This document shows positions 1-7,517 of a stretch of DNA of 38,713 nucleotides, in pieces. Source of the DNA: Bacteroidales bacterium (GTDB lineage: Bacteria > Bacteroidota > Bacteroidia > Bacteroidales > WCHB1-69); assembly GCA_017962845.1 (NCBI GenBank), contig JAGCUN010000020.1:1-38713 (forward strand), given 5' to 3'. Numbering within the stretch: the stretch's first letter is position 1; every line of letters begins with the position of its first letter. Position numbers and translations under genes: made by a program. The notes under the pieces are model-generated. The model was not told where the DNA came from. It made no database searches and worked only from the letters and a program-made list of their open reading frames with translations.

Positions 1-95
1 TAGAACCAGGCCATTGTGGATCAAGAGGTTTCTTTTTCAATATTGAGGACATCCATAATTAAACGTAAAAACATATATGAAACAGTTCGTGATAA

Positions 96-194
96 CCATA
101 CACCCTCAACGTATCATCCCTGCAAAACGGCCTCTACCTCCTGAAGGCCGTCACCGACAGCGGCGTGGAAACGGGACGGTTCGTGAAGAATTGA
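96..194 (+). pseudogene. Orphan C-terminal tail of a T9SS cargo protein
   Basis: This frame encodes a tail containing LNVSSLQNGLYLLKAV, then TDSGVETGRFVKN and a stop. That is the typical end of a type IX secretion (Por) C-terminal sorting domain, which targets exported proteins to the outer-membrane translocon. The frame is closed upstream by a TAA at 93-95. The +2 frame just upstream (from 77, MKQFVITI) could supply the preceding strand, so a one-base indel near 100 would explain the break. No body of a cargo gene is visible in the first 95 bases. It is either the end of a frameshifted gene starting left of the window or a decayed fragment. Confidence 0.6.
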
Positions 195-228
195 AAATTG
201 AGAATTGAAAACTGAAAACTGAAAGGTG
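192..228. repeat. Low-complexity AAATTGAGAATTGAAAACTG tract
   Basis: A run of near-identical 7-10 base units (gaaaattga, gagaattga, gaaaactga) starts at the stop codon of the T9SS tail. The same type of tract recurs at 7336-7357, 14382-14440, 15425-15450 and 15773-15810, usually beside a promoter block. A GATGAAAGGATGAAGG-type run follows at 287-333. Function is unknown. Confidence 0.6.
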
Positions 229-343
229 GTGGATTTTCTCGGATTTTCATTACCTTTGCACACGGGAAATGGAGGAGGGGAGGAAAAGATGATGGGATGA
301 AAAGATGAAAGGATGAAAGGATGAAGGGATGAAATGTGTGGGT

Positions 344-371
344 GTAGAGACGTTGCGCGCAACGTCTCTAC
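344..371. repeat. 28-bp palindrome GTAGAGACG...CGTCTCTAC
   Basis: A perfect 28-bp inverted repeat with arms GTAGAGACG and CGTCTCTAC around a self-complementary centre, TTGCGCGCAA. It belongs to a family with copies at 6027-6054, 6698-6725 and 7308-7333 that keep the arms but differ in the centre. It lies between genes, upstream of the thioredoxin gene, and resembles REP-type intergenic elements. Confidence 0.8.
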
Positions 372-441
372 CTTCAACAAATAAACAAATCAACGAATCA
401 ACATTTTTTCCCTCCCCCGTCTGCAATTCAATTCCTTTTTG

Positions 442-449
442 TACTTTTG
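442..449 (+). promoter_or_regulatory. Bacteroidota -7 box for the thioredoxin gene
   Basis: TACTTTTG matches the TAnnTTTG -7 consensus and lies 29 bases before the ATG at 479. No convincing -33 TTG is seen. A second match, TACCTTTG at 251-258, is further upstream. Confidence 0.5.
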
Positions 450-478
450 CAAACTGTAAATTGAAAAATTATCCCGTT

Positions 479-970
479 ATGAAAAGAATCCTCCTCTCCC
501 TCTGCATGATAGGTCTGATGGGTAGCCTGTGCGCACAATGCACCTCACCGGCGCCCACCTCCGACAGTCCCGCCCCGACCACGGTGGCTGCCCCCGCCAA
601 AGGCAAGGTGATAAAAATTTCGCAGGCTGAATTCGCCAAGAAAATCTTCAACTACAACGACCCGCAAGCTCTCTACACGGGCAAAACACCCGTTGTGGTG
701 GATTGCTACGCCGACTGGTGCGGACCGTGCCGCATGCTGGCCCCCTACGTTGAAGAACTGGCCGCACAATATGAAGGCGAAATCATCTTCTACAAAATTA
801 ATATCGACAACGCGAAGGAAATGGCCAAAGCCTTGCAAATCAGCAGCATTCCGACTCTTCTTCTCATCAAACCGAATACCCCGCCGCAACGTACTATCGG
901 CTATATGGAAAAGGCTGAACTGGAGAAAAATATCAAGGAAATTCTTTTGGACCAAAAGTCTGAAGAGTAA
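479..970 (+). CDS. Exported thioredoxin-fold protein
   Basis: A 163-residue thioredoxin-like protein, probably acting in the periplasm as a disulfide oxidoreductase. Residues 1-20 form a signal peptide (basic start, then LLSLCMIGLMGSLCAQ). A Pro/Ser/Ala-rich linker follows to about residue 42. The thioredoxin domain then carries the WCGPC active site at residues 80-84 and the cis-proline loop ISSIPT with Pro125. The open frame runs back to 329, but that part is intergenic repeat, and the ATG at 479 gives a good signal peptide behind a -7 box. Cys21 could be lipidated, but LCAQC is not a standard lipobox. It converges with the TetR gene and its partner oxidoreductase is not in the window. Confidence 0.9.
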   Translation: MKRILLSLCMIGLMGSLCAQCTSPAPTSDSPAPTTVAAPAKGKVIKISQAEFAKKIFNYNDPQALYTGKTPVVVDCYADWCGPCRMLAPYVEELAAQYEGEIIFYKINIDNAKEMAKALQISSIPTLLLIKPNTPPQRTIGYMEKAELEKNIKEILLDQKSEE

Positions 971-980
971 TCTTCTTCAG
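960..980. terminator. Possible hairpin between convergent genes
   Basis: CTGAAGA (960-966) and TCTTCAG (974-980) can pair around a 7-base loop containing the thioredoxin stop codon. A T-rich stretch follows from 989. It could end transcription from the left, but the gap before the T-run makes this weak. Confidence 0.3.
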
Positions 981-991
981 GATACCCGTTT

Positions 992-1615
992 TTAATTTTT
1001 CTTCAATCCATTGAAAATCAAAGTTTTGATTTCTTCTTTTCGATGGACTAAATAACTTTCTATCTCTTCAGGATTTTGAAGAAACATTTCGCTGTATAAC
1101 GGCAGCGATTGGAAGGTGAACACCACCAACGAGATGACATCCAATGTGAGGTCCATCGTCTCTAGGGGACGGATGTTTCCTTTTTTCACCTCCTCTTTCA
1201 CCAACTTGTCCCATCGGGCATAGTAGTTGAGACACTGCGTGTTAGTGGTGATTTTCTCGCGCATCGTTTTTCTCCTTTCCTCGTTCATCACCAGCTCGGT
1301 CATGAGGAAGAAAGGCAGTTTGCGATTGTGCGACAGTATGCTGAAATAGCCATCAATGATTTGCGAAAGAGCATCGTTAAATTCGATATTTTCTTCGACA
1401 TCACTATAGATGTATTGCAGAATCAACTGGAATTTATTGGCAAAAATCTGTTGGAAAAGATTCTCTTTGGTGCGAAAATAGTAGTGAATTAACGCTTGGT
1501 TGCAGCCCGCCTTTTTGGCAATATCGGTGGTGGAGGTGGCATCGTAGCCGTTGGCCATGAACAATTCTTCTGCTACCTGAAGAATTTTATCCTCTAAAGG
1601 TACTTTCTTTGCCAT
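992..1615 (-). CDS. TetR/AcrR-family transcriptional regulator
   Basis: A 207-residue one-component regulator. The N-terminal helix-turn-helix spans about residues 8-55, with the TetR pattern of an ILQVAEELF helix, TSTTDIAKKAG and a recognition helix ending HYYFRTKENLF. The C-terminal two thirds is helical and divergent, as expected for the ligand-binding and dimer domain. The ATG at 1615 is 35 bases downstream of the stop of the dehydratase-activase-like gene on the same strand, so it is probably the last gene of that operon and may regulate it. The ligand cannot be read from sequence, but an acyl-CoA or fatty acid signal would fit the neighbours. Confidence 0.9.
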   Translation of the reverse strand: MAKKVPLEDKILQVAEELFMANGYDATSTTDIAKKAGCNQALIHYYFRTKENLFQQIFANKFQLILQYIYSDVEENIEFNDALSQIIDGYFSILSHNRKLPFFLMTELVMNEERRKTMREKITTNTQCLNYYARWDKLVKEEVKKGNIRPLETMDLTLDVISLVVFTFQSLPLYSEMFLQNPEEIESYLVHRKEEIKTLIFNGLKKN

Positions 1616-1650
1616 ATTATTTTTGTTATAAATTTTTAATTATGAATAAT

Positions 1651-4158
1651 TTATGATAAATGTGAAGCCTGTTTGCAGTTTTCAACCATGAAGTGGAGAC
1701 GGTTGAAGACGTTGGCCTCGGAGGTGCCGCTGTCGAAGTCGAGGAAAAGCAGGTTGAGCTGCGGATATACCTGTTTGAGCCGTTTTTCCACTCCTTTGGA
1801 GATGATATGGTTGGCGATACAGCCGAACGGCTGCAGGCTGATGACATTGGAGACCCCGTTTTCGGCCAGATGACAGATTTCGCCGGGCAGGAACCATCCC
1901 TCGCCGAAATCACCGGCCATGTTCACCACCTGCTCAGCCAAACGCGCATCTTCATATACATGCGTCAGCGGACGATAGAAGGGAAATGGCGCACAGATCT
2001 GGTTAAATTGCTGGATCATCTTATATAACCGATTGTAAACAAAGTCGTTGAGCCAGCCCGGGAAGCTCACCTCTTTGATGTTCAGCCGTCGGTTGATATG
2101 GTTGTTGGCGAAGCCAGTGGTGAGGAAGCCGATAAGGGCGGGCGGCACCACCTCCACGCCATGTTCCTCCAACCAGTTGGTGACATACTTGTTGCTGAAA
2201 CCGTTGTATTTCACGTAGATCTCGCCCACCAGCCCGATGACCGGCACCTGCTTGGCGGTGTCGATGGCCGAGGTGAAGTCCGCAACGGCCTCGCTGAGTA
2301 ATTGGCGCAACCCTTTGGAGTTTCGGGCCTCTATCAGCGGCAAGGCGCGCTCGGTGTATTGCTGCCGGAGTTGCTTCACACTGCCCGGCACCTTCTCGCG
2401 CACCACCGCCGCATGGTACAGCTTCGCCAAACAGTCGGCATACAGCACTGTGTTGACAGTGATACCCAGCACTTTACGCCAAGGAATGGTAAAACCCGGC
2501 TGGCTGGCCTTCACCGAAGCACTCAGAGCGAGCGACACAACAGGGATGTCCTGCATGCCCGCCGACACCAACGCGTTCTTAATCAGCGAGTAATAGTTAG
2601 AAGCACGGCACTGTCCGCCCGTCTGCGTCATGATGATGGCCACATCGTTGAGGTCGTACTCGCCGCTCAGCAGGGCGGTCATGATGGAACCCACCACGAT
2701 GGTGGCGGGATAGCACACCTCGTTGTTGGCGTATTTGAGTCCCATCTCGGCGGCCTGCTGGTTGCCTACAGGTAGGGTAATCAATTTATAACCAGCTACT
2801 TTGAAGATGGACGGAAAAAACTCTGAATATCCTTCTGCAAAGTAAGGTCCTATCAGGGTGCGCCGGCGCTCCTTCTGGGTGTACAGGCGGGTGGTGACGT
2901 ACGGGGCGGGGATGTTGGCGCCCTGCTCGTCCACCGCCCCCATCGGCTGGCCGAAGCCGCTCACCGACTCCACCAGCGAGCGCACCCGCAGCCGCAACGA
3001 GCCGATGTTGTTCACATCATCGATTTTCAAGATGGTGTGATTCTTGTGAAAACGCTTCAGCACGGCATTCACCTCGTCGAGGATGAAGGCATCGGGACCG
3101 CAGCCGAAAGAGGTGAGCTGCACGAAATGCAGGTTGCGATACGGATGTTTGCCCACAAAATAGGCAGCCTTGAAGATGCGGTTGGGGTAACTCCATTGCG
3201 ACATGGCATTAAGTTCGTTATACACCTCCGCGCCCTTCACCGCCGCCGTGTTTTCGGTGATGACATCGATGCCCATGTCGGCGATGGCGTGGGAGATTTT
3301 GTGCTCGATGAGCGGGTCGATATGGTAGGGGCGGCCGGCCAGCAGGATGACCATGCGCTTCTCGCGGATGGCGGCTTCCAAAATCTCATTGCCTCGGCGG
3401 GTCAGGGCCGACAAGTAGTCGTTTTGCGCCTGCCAAGCCCTATCAATGGCGCGGAAGGCCACCTCTTTCGGCACGTTCAGCGTCTGCAGGTAAGCCCAGC
3501 ACGACTTCTGCATCAGCTTCGGGTTGTTGAAGGTGATGACGGGGGCGTCGAACGGGATGCCCGCCTTCTGCGCAGGATCCATCGAACTCTTTATCACATC
3601 CGAGTAGCCCGCCACAATCGGACAGTTGTAGCTGTTGCCCGACTTTTCGTCCTCTTTGCGTTCATACACCACATACGGGTAGAAAATGCGATCTACCTTT
3701 TGGGCGATCAGGTCGTTGATGTGACCGTGCATCAGTTTGGCGGGAAAGCAGATATTGTCGGCCATGATAGCTCGTAATCCGCTTTCATACAACGAGTTGC
3801 TTGACGGCTTGGAGAGCACGGGGCGGAAGCCGCACTCGCTGAAGAGGGTTTTCCAGAAAGGATAATTTTCGTAGATGCCCAGTCCGCGCGGGATGCCGAT
3901 GGTGGGCGCGTCGGCGGGCAGTTCCTCCTCGGGTTTGCTGAAGAGCATTCTGTATTTCTCCGCAAATAGGTTGGTGCCCCGCCGCTGCTCCTGCTGCGTG
4001 TTGGAATACACCTTCTCGCAGTTATTGCCCGAGAAGAAGGTCTTGCCGTTCTGGAAATGGAACAGCTTGACGGTGCAGTGGTTCTCGCAGCCGGGACATA
4101 TCTCAAACGCCGACTCGTAACTGTTGGCGGATATCAGGTCATTCAGGTTAGTGGACAT
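1651..4158 (-). CDS. Acyl-CoA dehydratase activase-related protein, DUF2229/HgdB-like part
   Basis: An 835-residue protein matching the C-terminal part of the very large activase-related proteins of anaerobes. It starts with a cysteine cluster CPGCENHC (Cys21, 24, 28). A DUF2229-like region follows (PTIGIPRGLGIYENYPFW, then DNICFPAKLMHGH), then HgdB-like segments such as GRPYHIDPLIEHK, TSFGCGPDAF, and QPFGCIANHI near the end. Conserved cysteines suggest iron-sulfur binding. The ATG lies 12 bases after the stop of the ATPase-like gene, indicating one operon. In many relatives the two parts are one polypeptide of about 1,400 residues, so the split may be natural or secondary. The family is associated with ATP-driven electron transfer to 2-hydroxyacyl-CoA dehydratases; the substrate is unknown. 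Confidence 0.85.
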   Translation of the reverse strand: MSTNLNDLISANSYESAFEICPGCENHCTVKLFHFQNGKTFFSGNNCEKVYSNTQQEQRRGTNLFAEKYRMLFSKPEEELPADAPTIGIPRGLGIYENYPFWKTLFSECGFRPVLSKPSSNSLYESGLRAIMADNICFPAKLMHGHINDLIAQKVDRIFYPYVVYERKEDEKSGNSYNCPIVAGYSDVIKSSMDPAQKAGIPFDAPVITFNNPKLMQKSCWAYLQTLNVPKEVAFRAIDRAWQAQNDYLSALTRRGNEILEAAIREKRMVILLAGRPYHIDPLIEHKISHAIADMGIDVITENTAAVKGAEVYNELNAMSQWSYPNRIFKAAYFVGKHPYRNLHFVQLTSFGCGPDAFILDEVNAVLKRFHKNHTILKIDDVNNIGSLRLRVRSLVESVSGFGQPMGAVDEQGANIPAPYVTTRLYTQKERRRTLIGPYFAEGYSEFFPSIFKVAGYKLITLPVGNQQAAEMGLKYANNEVCYPATIVVGSIMTALLSGEYDLNDVAIIMTQTGGQCRASNYYSLIKNALVSAGMQDIPVVSLALSASVKASQPGFTIPWRKVLGITVNTVLYADCLAKLYHAAVVREKVPGSVKQLRQQYTERALPLIEARNSKGLRQLLSEAVADFTSAIDTAKQVPVIGLVGEIYVKYNGFSNKYVTNWLEEHGVEVVPPALIGFLTTGFANNHINRRLNIKEVSFPGWLNDFVYNRLYKMIQQFNQICAPFPFYRPLTHVYEDARLAEQVVNMAGDFGEGWFLPGEICHLAENGVSNVISLQPFGCIANHIISKGVEKRLKQVYPQLNLLFLDFDSGTSEANVFNRLHFMVENCKQASHLS

Positions 4159-4170
4159 GGTGGTTGTAGT

Positions 4171-5703
4171 TTAATGATGGGAACGTTCAAACATCCGGCT
4201 GGCGTAGAGGGCCGCTCCGTAGGCGCCCATCAGCTCGGGGATGTCGGAAAAGGCGACCTTGCAGTGGGCCATATTCTCCAATGCGCGCACGATGCTGTGG
4301 TTGCGGAAGGTGCCTCCCTGCACCACAATCTTCGCTCCTAATTCTTCTATATTTTTGAGTTTTAATACTTTAAAAAGACAATTTTTGACGACAGAATAAC
4401 TAAATCCGGCGGCGATGTCATCCACAGAAGCGCCCTCCTGCATGGCCTGCTTCACCTTTGAGTTCATAAAAACAGTGCAGCGTGTGCCCAAGTCGCAAGG
4501 GTGGGGGGCGAAGCACGACAGTTGGGCGAACTCGGCTACCGGGTAGCCCATCATATTGGCGAAAGTCTCTATGAATGAACCACATCCCGACGAGCAGGCC
4601 TCGTTGATTTCCATGCGGCGGATGGAGCCGTTCTCCACGAAAATCGCCTTCATATCCTGCCCGCCGATGTCGAGCACGAAGCTCACCTGCGGCTCCACCT
4701 GCTTGGCGGCCGAGAAGTGCGCCATGGTCTCCACGATGCCGTAGTCGAAGTTGAAGGCCGTGCGAATCAGGTTCTCGCCGTAGCCGGTCACCGCGCTGGC
4801 CTCGATGAGGATGTTTTCGGGATGTGGAGTGCTTCTGTGGAGCGTTTGGAGCATCTTGCAGAAAGCCTTGAAACTGTCGCCCTCGTTGCGCTGGTAATCG
4901 GTATAGACGATGCGTTCGTAGCGGTCGAGCAGCACCAGTTTGGTGGTGGTACTGCCGGAGTCCACGCCGAGGAAGTAGGGGGTGGGCGTATCGGACAGGA
5001 GCTCGGCGCGGGGCACGCGGTAGATGTTCTCCGACCGCAGCCACAGGTCGTAATCTTCCTGCGAGCTGAATAGCGCCGGCAGGCGGTTGTCGAGCGGCAC
5101 CTCCATTTCCGTTTTCGTCTGCGTGATGTTCACCAGCTCCTCAACAGTGAGGATGCCGTTGGCCTGTTGGTCGGCCAGGAGGGCGCAGCCCGTAGCGGGA
5201 ATCAGCTGCGCGTTTTCCGGCAGCATACACTCCTCTTCGGTGAGACCGAGCACGCGGCGGAAATGTTTCTGTAATTCAGGAAGAAAGGCGAACGGACCAC
5301 CGCAGAAAAAGACCTTCGGCGTGATGTCCATGCCGCGGGCCAACGAGGCCACCACCTGCATCGCCACCGCATTGAAAACCGATGCGGCAATGTCGGCGCG
5401 ACTGATATTGCGGCTCATCAGGTTCTGGATGTCGGTCTTCGAGAAAACCCCGCACCGCGAGGCGATAGGGTGGATGTTCTCGGCCTGTGCCGCCAAGGCG
5501 TTCAGCTCTTTGGTCTCCACATGAAACAGCATGGCGGTCTGGTCGATAAAGGCACCCGTACCGCCGGCACAACTGCCATTCATCCGAATGTCAGGCACTT
5601 TGCCTTTCTCAAAGAAAATCATCTTGCTGTCTTCGCCGCCCATGTCGATGAATGTGCGCACCTCTGGATACCGCTGCCGCACCGTTTCGGCCGCCGCCAC
5701 CAC
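4171..5703 (-). CDS. BadF/BcrA-type ATPase, main part (activase), downstream of an in-frame stop
   Basis: Encodes 510 residues of an ASKHA-fold ATPase of the 2-hydroxyacyl-CoA dehydratase activase family. It contains the C-terminal half of a first ATPase module (IDMGGEDSKM near residues 19-28, NGSCAGGTG with Cys45) and a complete second module (GVDSGSTTTK near 246-255, LDIGGQDMK, NEACSSGCGSF with Cys370 and Cys374). The paired cysteines are where activators hold a [4Fe-4S] cluster at the dimer interface. The start given is a GTG directly after a TAG at 5707-5709. The same frame continues upstream through 5961 and encodes the missing first half, so this is really one gene interrupted by a nonsense codon. 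Without readthrough the product lacks the first phosphate loop. Confidence 0.8.
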   Translation of the reverse strand: MVAAAETVRQRYPEVRTFIDMGGEDSKMIFFEKGKVPDIRMNGSCAGGTGAFIDQTAMLFHVETKELNALAAQAENIHPIASRCGVFSKTDIQNLMSRNISRADIAASVFNAVAMQVVASLARGMDITPKVFFCGGPFAFLPELQKHFRRVLGLTEEECMLPENAQLIPATGCALLADQQANGILTVEELVNITQTKTEMEVPLDNRLPALFSSQEDYDLWLRSENIYRVPRAELLSDTPTPYFLGVDSGSTTTKLVLLDRYERIVYTDYQRNEGDSFKAFCKMLQTLHRSTPHPENILIEASAVTGYGENLIRTAFNFDYGIVETMAHFSAAKQVEPQVSFVLDIGGQDMKAIFVENGSIRRMEINEACSSGCGSFIETFANMMGYPVAEFAQLSCFAPHPCDLGTRCTVFMNSKVKQAMQEGASVDDIAAGFSYSVVKNCLFKVLKLKNIEELGAKIVVQGGTFRNHSIVRALENMAHCKVAFSDIPELMGAYGAALYASRMFERSHH

Positions 5704-5706
5704 CTC

Positions 5707-5961
5707 CTACACAAAGCCGATGTCCAACCGCTGGGCATAGCCCATTCCCACCGAGCCCGTGATGACCAGCCGCACCTTCACATTCCCCAACTCCTTGTAT
5801 AATCGCCCCACAATGTCGGCTGCCGTGCCCTTGATGTCGGCCTGATGGCGCTGATAAGCCGAAAAAACCAGCGTTCCATCCGCATCCAACACAGCCACCT
5901 TCATCGTTGTGGACCCTATGTCAACCCCCATACGATAAGGGGTTTTCGTATCAATTGCCAT
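5707..5961 (-). CDS. N-terminal fragment of the BadF/BcrA-type activase, cut by in-frame TAG
   Basis: Eighty-four residues opening the ATPase gene: GVDIGSTTMKVAVLD (from residue 12) is the phosphate-1 loop, and VITGSVGMGYAQRL follows. The frame stops at TAG (5707-5709), and the next codons in the same frame (EVVAAAETVRQ) continue the expected protein. Relatives commonly have glutamine about here, so a single C-to-T change (CAG to TAG) would explain it. Upstream, TATCTTTG on this strand (6002-6009) is a good -7 box. A nonsense mutation, a sequencing error or readthrough are all possible. Neighbouring genes use TAG as an ordinary stop, which argues against recoding. Confidence 0.75.
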   Translation of the reverse strand: MAIDTKTPYRMGVDIGSTTMKVAVLDADGTLVFSAYQRHQADIKGTAADIVGRLYKELGNVKVRLVITGSVGMGYAQRLDIGFV

Positions 5962-6001
5962 ATTTAATAAATTAGTTTAATAGAGCTATTAAAAACGGCG
6001 G

Positions 6002-6009
6002 CAAAGATA
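6002..6009 (-). promoter_or_regulatory. Bacteroidota -7 box for the activase operon
   Basis: TATCTTTG on the minus strand fits TAnnTTTG and lies 41 bases before the ATG at 5961. A TTTTTTG run just upstream is too close to be the -33 element. Confidence 0.55.
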
Positions 6010-6026
6010 CAAAAAATTGTGATATT

Positions 6027-6054
6027 GTAGAGACGCGCCATGGCACGTCTCTAC
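6027..6054. repeat. 28-bp palindrome GTAGAGACG...CGTCTCTAC
   Basis: Same arms as the copy at 344-371, with centre CGCCATGGCA. The centre is nearly self-complementary, with one mismatched outer pair. It lies between the activase promoter and the end of the RhuM-like gene. Confidence 0.8.
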
Positions 6055-6061
6055 AGAATCA

Positions 6062-6612
6062 TCAATTTTTTTGGTTGATCAGGTTCACCACCACCTTTAC
6101 CATCACGTCCTTCTCTTCGGGGCGGCTTTCGGCAATCATCAGGGTGAGGGCGGCGAGAGTGTTGTCGGCAATACGATGGTGCGCCCAAGCAGCTGCACCA
6201 TCTGGTTCAGTTCCTTGTACTTCTGCTCCGTCAGCTTGTTTCTGACGGCAAATCCCTTGACAAGATACTCTTTCAGCACGCGGTTGGCCCAAATGCGGAA
6301 CATGGTTCCATTTCGACTTTTCACCCGGTAACCGACAGAAATAATGACATCAAGGGAATACAATGTGGTATAATAAGTTTGATCTCCATCTGACCCCATG
6401 TGTGCAAATTTTGCACATGTGGTATCAGCATCCAATTCACCTTCTTTATACACATTAGCAATGTGACGAGCAATAACGGAGCGGTCTTTTTGAAACAATT
6501 GTGACATCTGTGCTTGCGAAAGCCATCCCGTTTCGTTTTCCAATCGGACATCAATGGCAGTATTACCATCCTCAGTTTGATAAATAACAATTTGATTGTT
6601 AATATTTTCCAT
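6062..6612 (-). pseudogene. RhuM-family (virulence RhuM-like) gene with frameshift
   Basis: The first frame (ATG at 6612-6610) encodes MENINNQIVIYQTEDGN, then WLSQAQMSQLFQKDRSVIARH and SLDVIISVGYRVKS, which is the RhuM N-terminal domain found in phage- and island-associated proteins of unknown function. After QMVQLLGRT the frame runs into an unrelated tail and stops at 6139. The +1 frame instead continues ADNTLAALTLMIAESRPEEK and ends at 6062 with NLINQKN. An indel near 6170-6185 would join them into a protein of about 183 residues. Intact RhuM proteins are usually longer, so it is probably also 3'-truncated. It is AT-rich compared with flanking core genes, consistent with transfer. Confidence 0.7.
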
Positions 6613-6639
6613 AATTATTGATTTATAAAATAATTTTGG

Positions 6640-6647
6640 CAAAATTA
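6640..6647 (-). promoter_or_regulatory. -7 box for the RhuM-like gene
   Basis: TAATTTTG on the minus strand, about 28 bases before the ATG at 6612, within an AT-rich stretch. It does not have the 19-bp dyad found before the island genes. Confidence 0.5.
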
Positions 6648-6697
6648 ACAATAATATTTACATAATTATATGATTATTTAATTTTTTTAATATTATC

Positions 6698-6725
6698 GTA
6701 GAGACGTGCCATGGCGCGTCTCTAC
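6698..6725. repeat. 28-bp palindrome overlapping the stop codon of the exonuclease gene
   Basis: Arms GTAGAGACG and CGTCTCTAC with centre TGCCATGGCG. On the minus strand the first bases of the element supply the TAG stop (6722-6724) of the exonuclease gene, so insertion of the element may have set the end of that protein. Confidence 0.8.
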
Positions 6726-7216
6726 AAAATCATCATGGCAATCCTTGCGCAGGCCTCGGCATCGGCGAGGGCGTGGTGATGGTTCTCGAGGGGATAGCCG
6801 CAGGCGGCCGACACGGTATGCAGCTGGTGGTTGGGCAGTTGCTGTCCGAAATGGCGGCGTGCGGCCCGGCAGGTGCAAAAGAACTGGTAGTCAGGATAAT
6901 CCATCTGATAGGTTTGGAACACGGCCTTGAGGCAACCCTCATCGAAAGGACTGTTGTGGGCCACCATGGGCAGTCCGGCGATGCGGGGCGCAATCTGCCG
7001 CCACACGTCGGGGAAGAGCGGTGCGGTGTCGGTGTCTTCATGACCCAAGCCGTGTACCTCCTGACAGAACCACGCGTAGTAGTTGGGAGTGGGCTGGATG
7101 AGCGAGTAGAAGGTGTCGGTGATGAGGCCGCCGCGCACCACCACCACGCCCACGCTGCACACGCTGCTGCGTTGTCCGTTAGCGGTCTCGAAGTCGATAG
7201 CTGCAAAGTTTTTCAT
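6722..7216 (-). CDS. DnaQ-like 3'-5' exonuclease domain protein
   Basis: A 164-residue single-domain DEDDh exonuclease. Motif I is AIDFETAN (Asp8, Glu10), motif II contains AHNSPFDEGC, and motif III is HHALADAEA (HxAxxD). It resembles the proofreading exonuclease fold without a polymerase, so it probably trims DNA or RNA 3' ends in the cytoplasm. The stop codon lies inside a palindromic repeat, and the protein ends shortly after motif III, so a few C-terminal residues may be lost. It lies downstream of the DprA-like gene but has its own promoter with the 19-bp dyad at 7289-7307. It is probably under the same control as other island genes. Confidence 0.9.
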   Translation of the reverse strand: MKNFAAIDFETANGQRSSVCSVGVVVVRGGLITDTFYSLIQPTPNYYAWFCQEVHGLGHEDTDTAPLFPDVWRQIAPRIAGLPMVAHNSPFDEGCLKAVFQTYQMDYPDYQFFCTCRAARRHFGQQLPNHQLHTVSAACGYPLENHHHALADAEACARIAMMIL

Positions 7217-7271
7217 ACGAGTCTTTTTGATGCCGGCATTTCAGGCGGCAAAGGTACATTTTTTTCGGTGG

Positions 7272-7307
7272 CAAAAATAAGATACGGGTATGTCAAATCG
7301 TGTCATA
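7272..7307 (-). promoter_or_regulatory. Island promoter with 19-bp dyad, copy 1 (exonuclease gene)
   Basis: Plus-strand reading: -7 complement caaaaata (7272-7279), a 9-base spacer, then TATGTCAAATCGTGTCATA (7289-7307). On the minus strand this is dyad, 9 bp, TATTTTTG. The half sites show TATG...CATA symmetry and also TGTCA repeated at a 10-base step. The same arrangement occurs at six other sites. Confidence 0.75.
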
Positions 7308-7333
7308 GTAGAGACGGTGCATGCACCGTCTCA
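7308..7333. repeat. Palindrome GTAGAGACGGTGCATGCACCGTCTC
   Basis: Fourth member of the palindrome family, with centre GTGCATGCAC and a degraded right arm. It directly abuts the upstream end of the dyad of the exonuclease promoter. Confidence 0.75.
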
Positions 7334-7362
7334 AAGCTGAAAACGGAAAACTGAAAGGTAGT

Positions 7363-7377
7363 GCTGGCGGAATGGTG
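7363..7377. repeat. 15-bp repeat GCTGGCGGAATGGTG, copy 1
   Basis: Identical 15-mers occur at 14471-14485 and 15453-15467. In each case they follow a GAAAAnTGGAAA-type tract on the side away from a dyad promoter, so they belong to a larger shared upstream block. Confidence 0.65.
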
Positions 7378-7394
7378 TTCGGACAAAAAAAGCC

Positions 7395-7492
7395 ACAAGG
7401 TTTTCAACCCTTGCGAAACGCGGAAATTTTTTGGGAAAGGGAGAGAGACAATGTAGGGACGCATCGCATGCGTCCAATCACTGCCCGCATGA
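7395..7492. repeat. Composite intergenic repeat, copy 1
   Basis: ACAAGGTTTTCA, then GCGAAACGCGG, a T-run with GGG, then TGTAGGGACGCATCGCATGC at 7452-7471 with CGTCC completing a palindrome. A second copy is at 15823-15915. Together with adjacent repeats this fills the gap between the DprA-like and exonuclease genes; no gene is seen in it. Confidence 0.7.
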
Positions 7493-7517
7493 AACGTGAG
7501 ACTGGTGGGGGTAAGGA

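Noticed and set aside
5704..5712. Possible reassignment of TAG to glutamine
   Set aside because: TAG ends rpiB, the GSCFA gene and the exonuclease gene at sensible positions, so a single nonsense change or base error is simpler.
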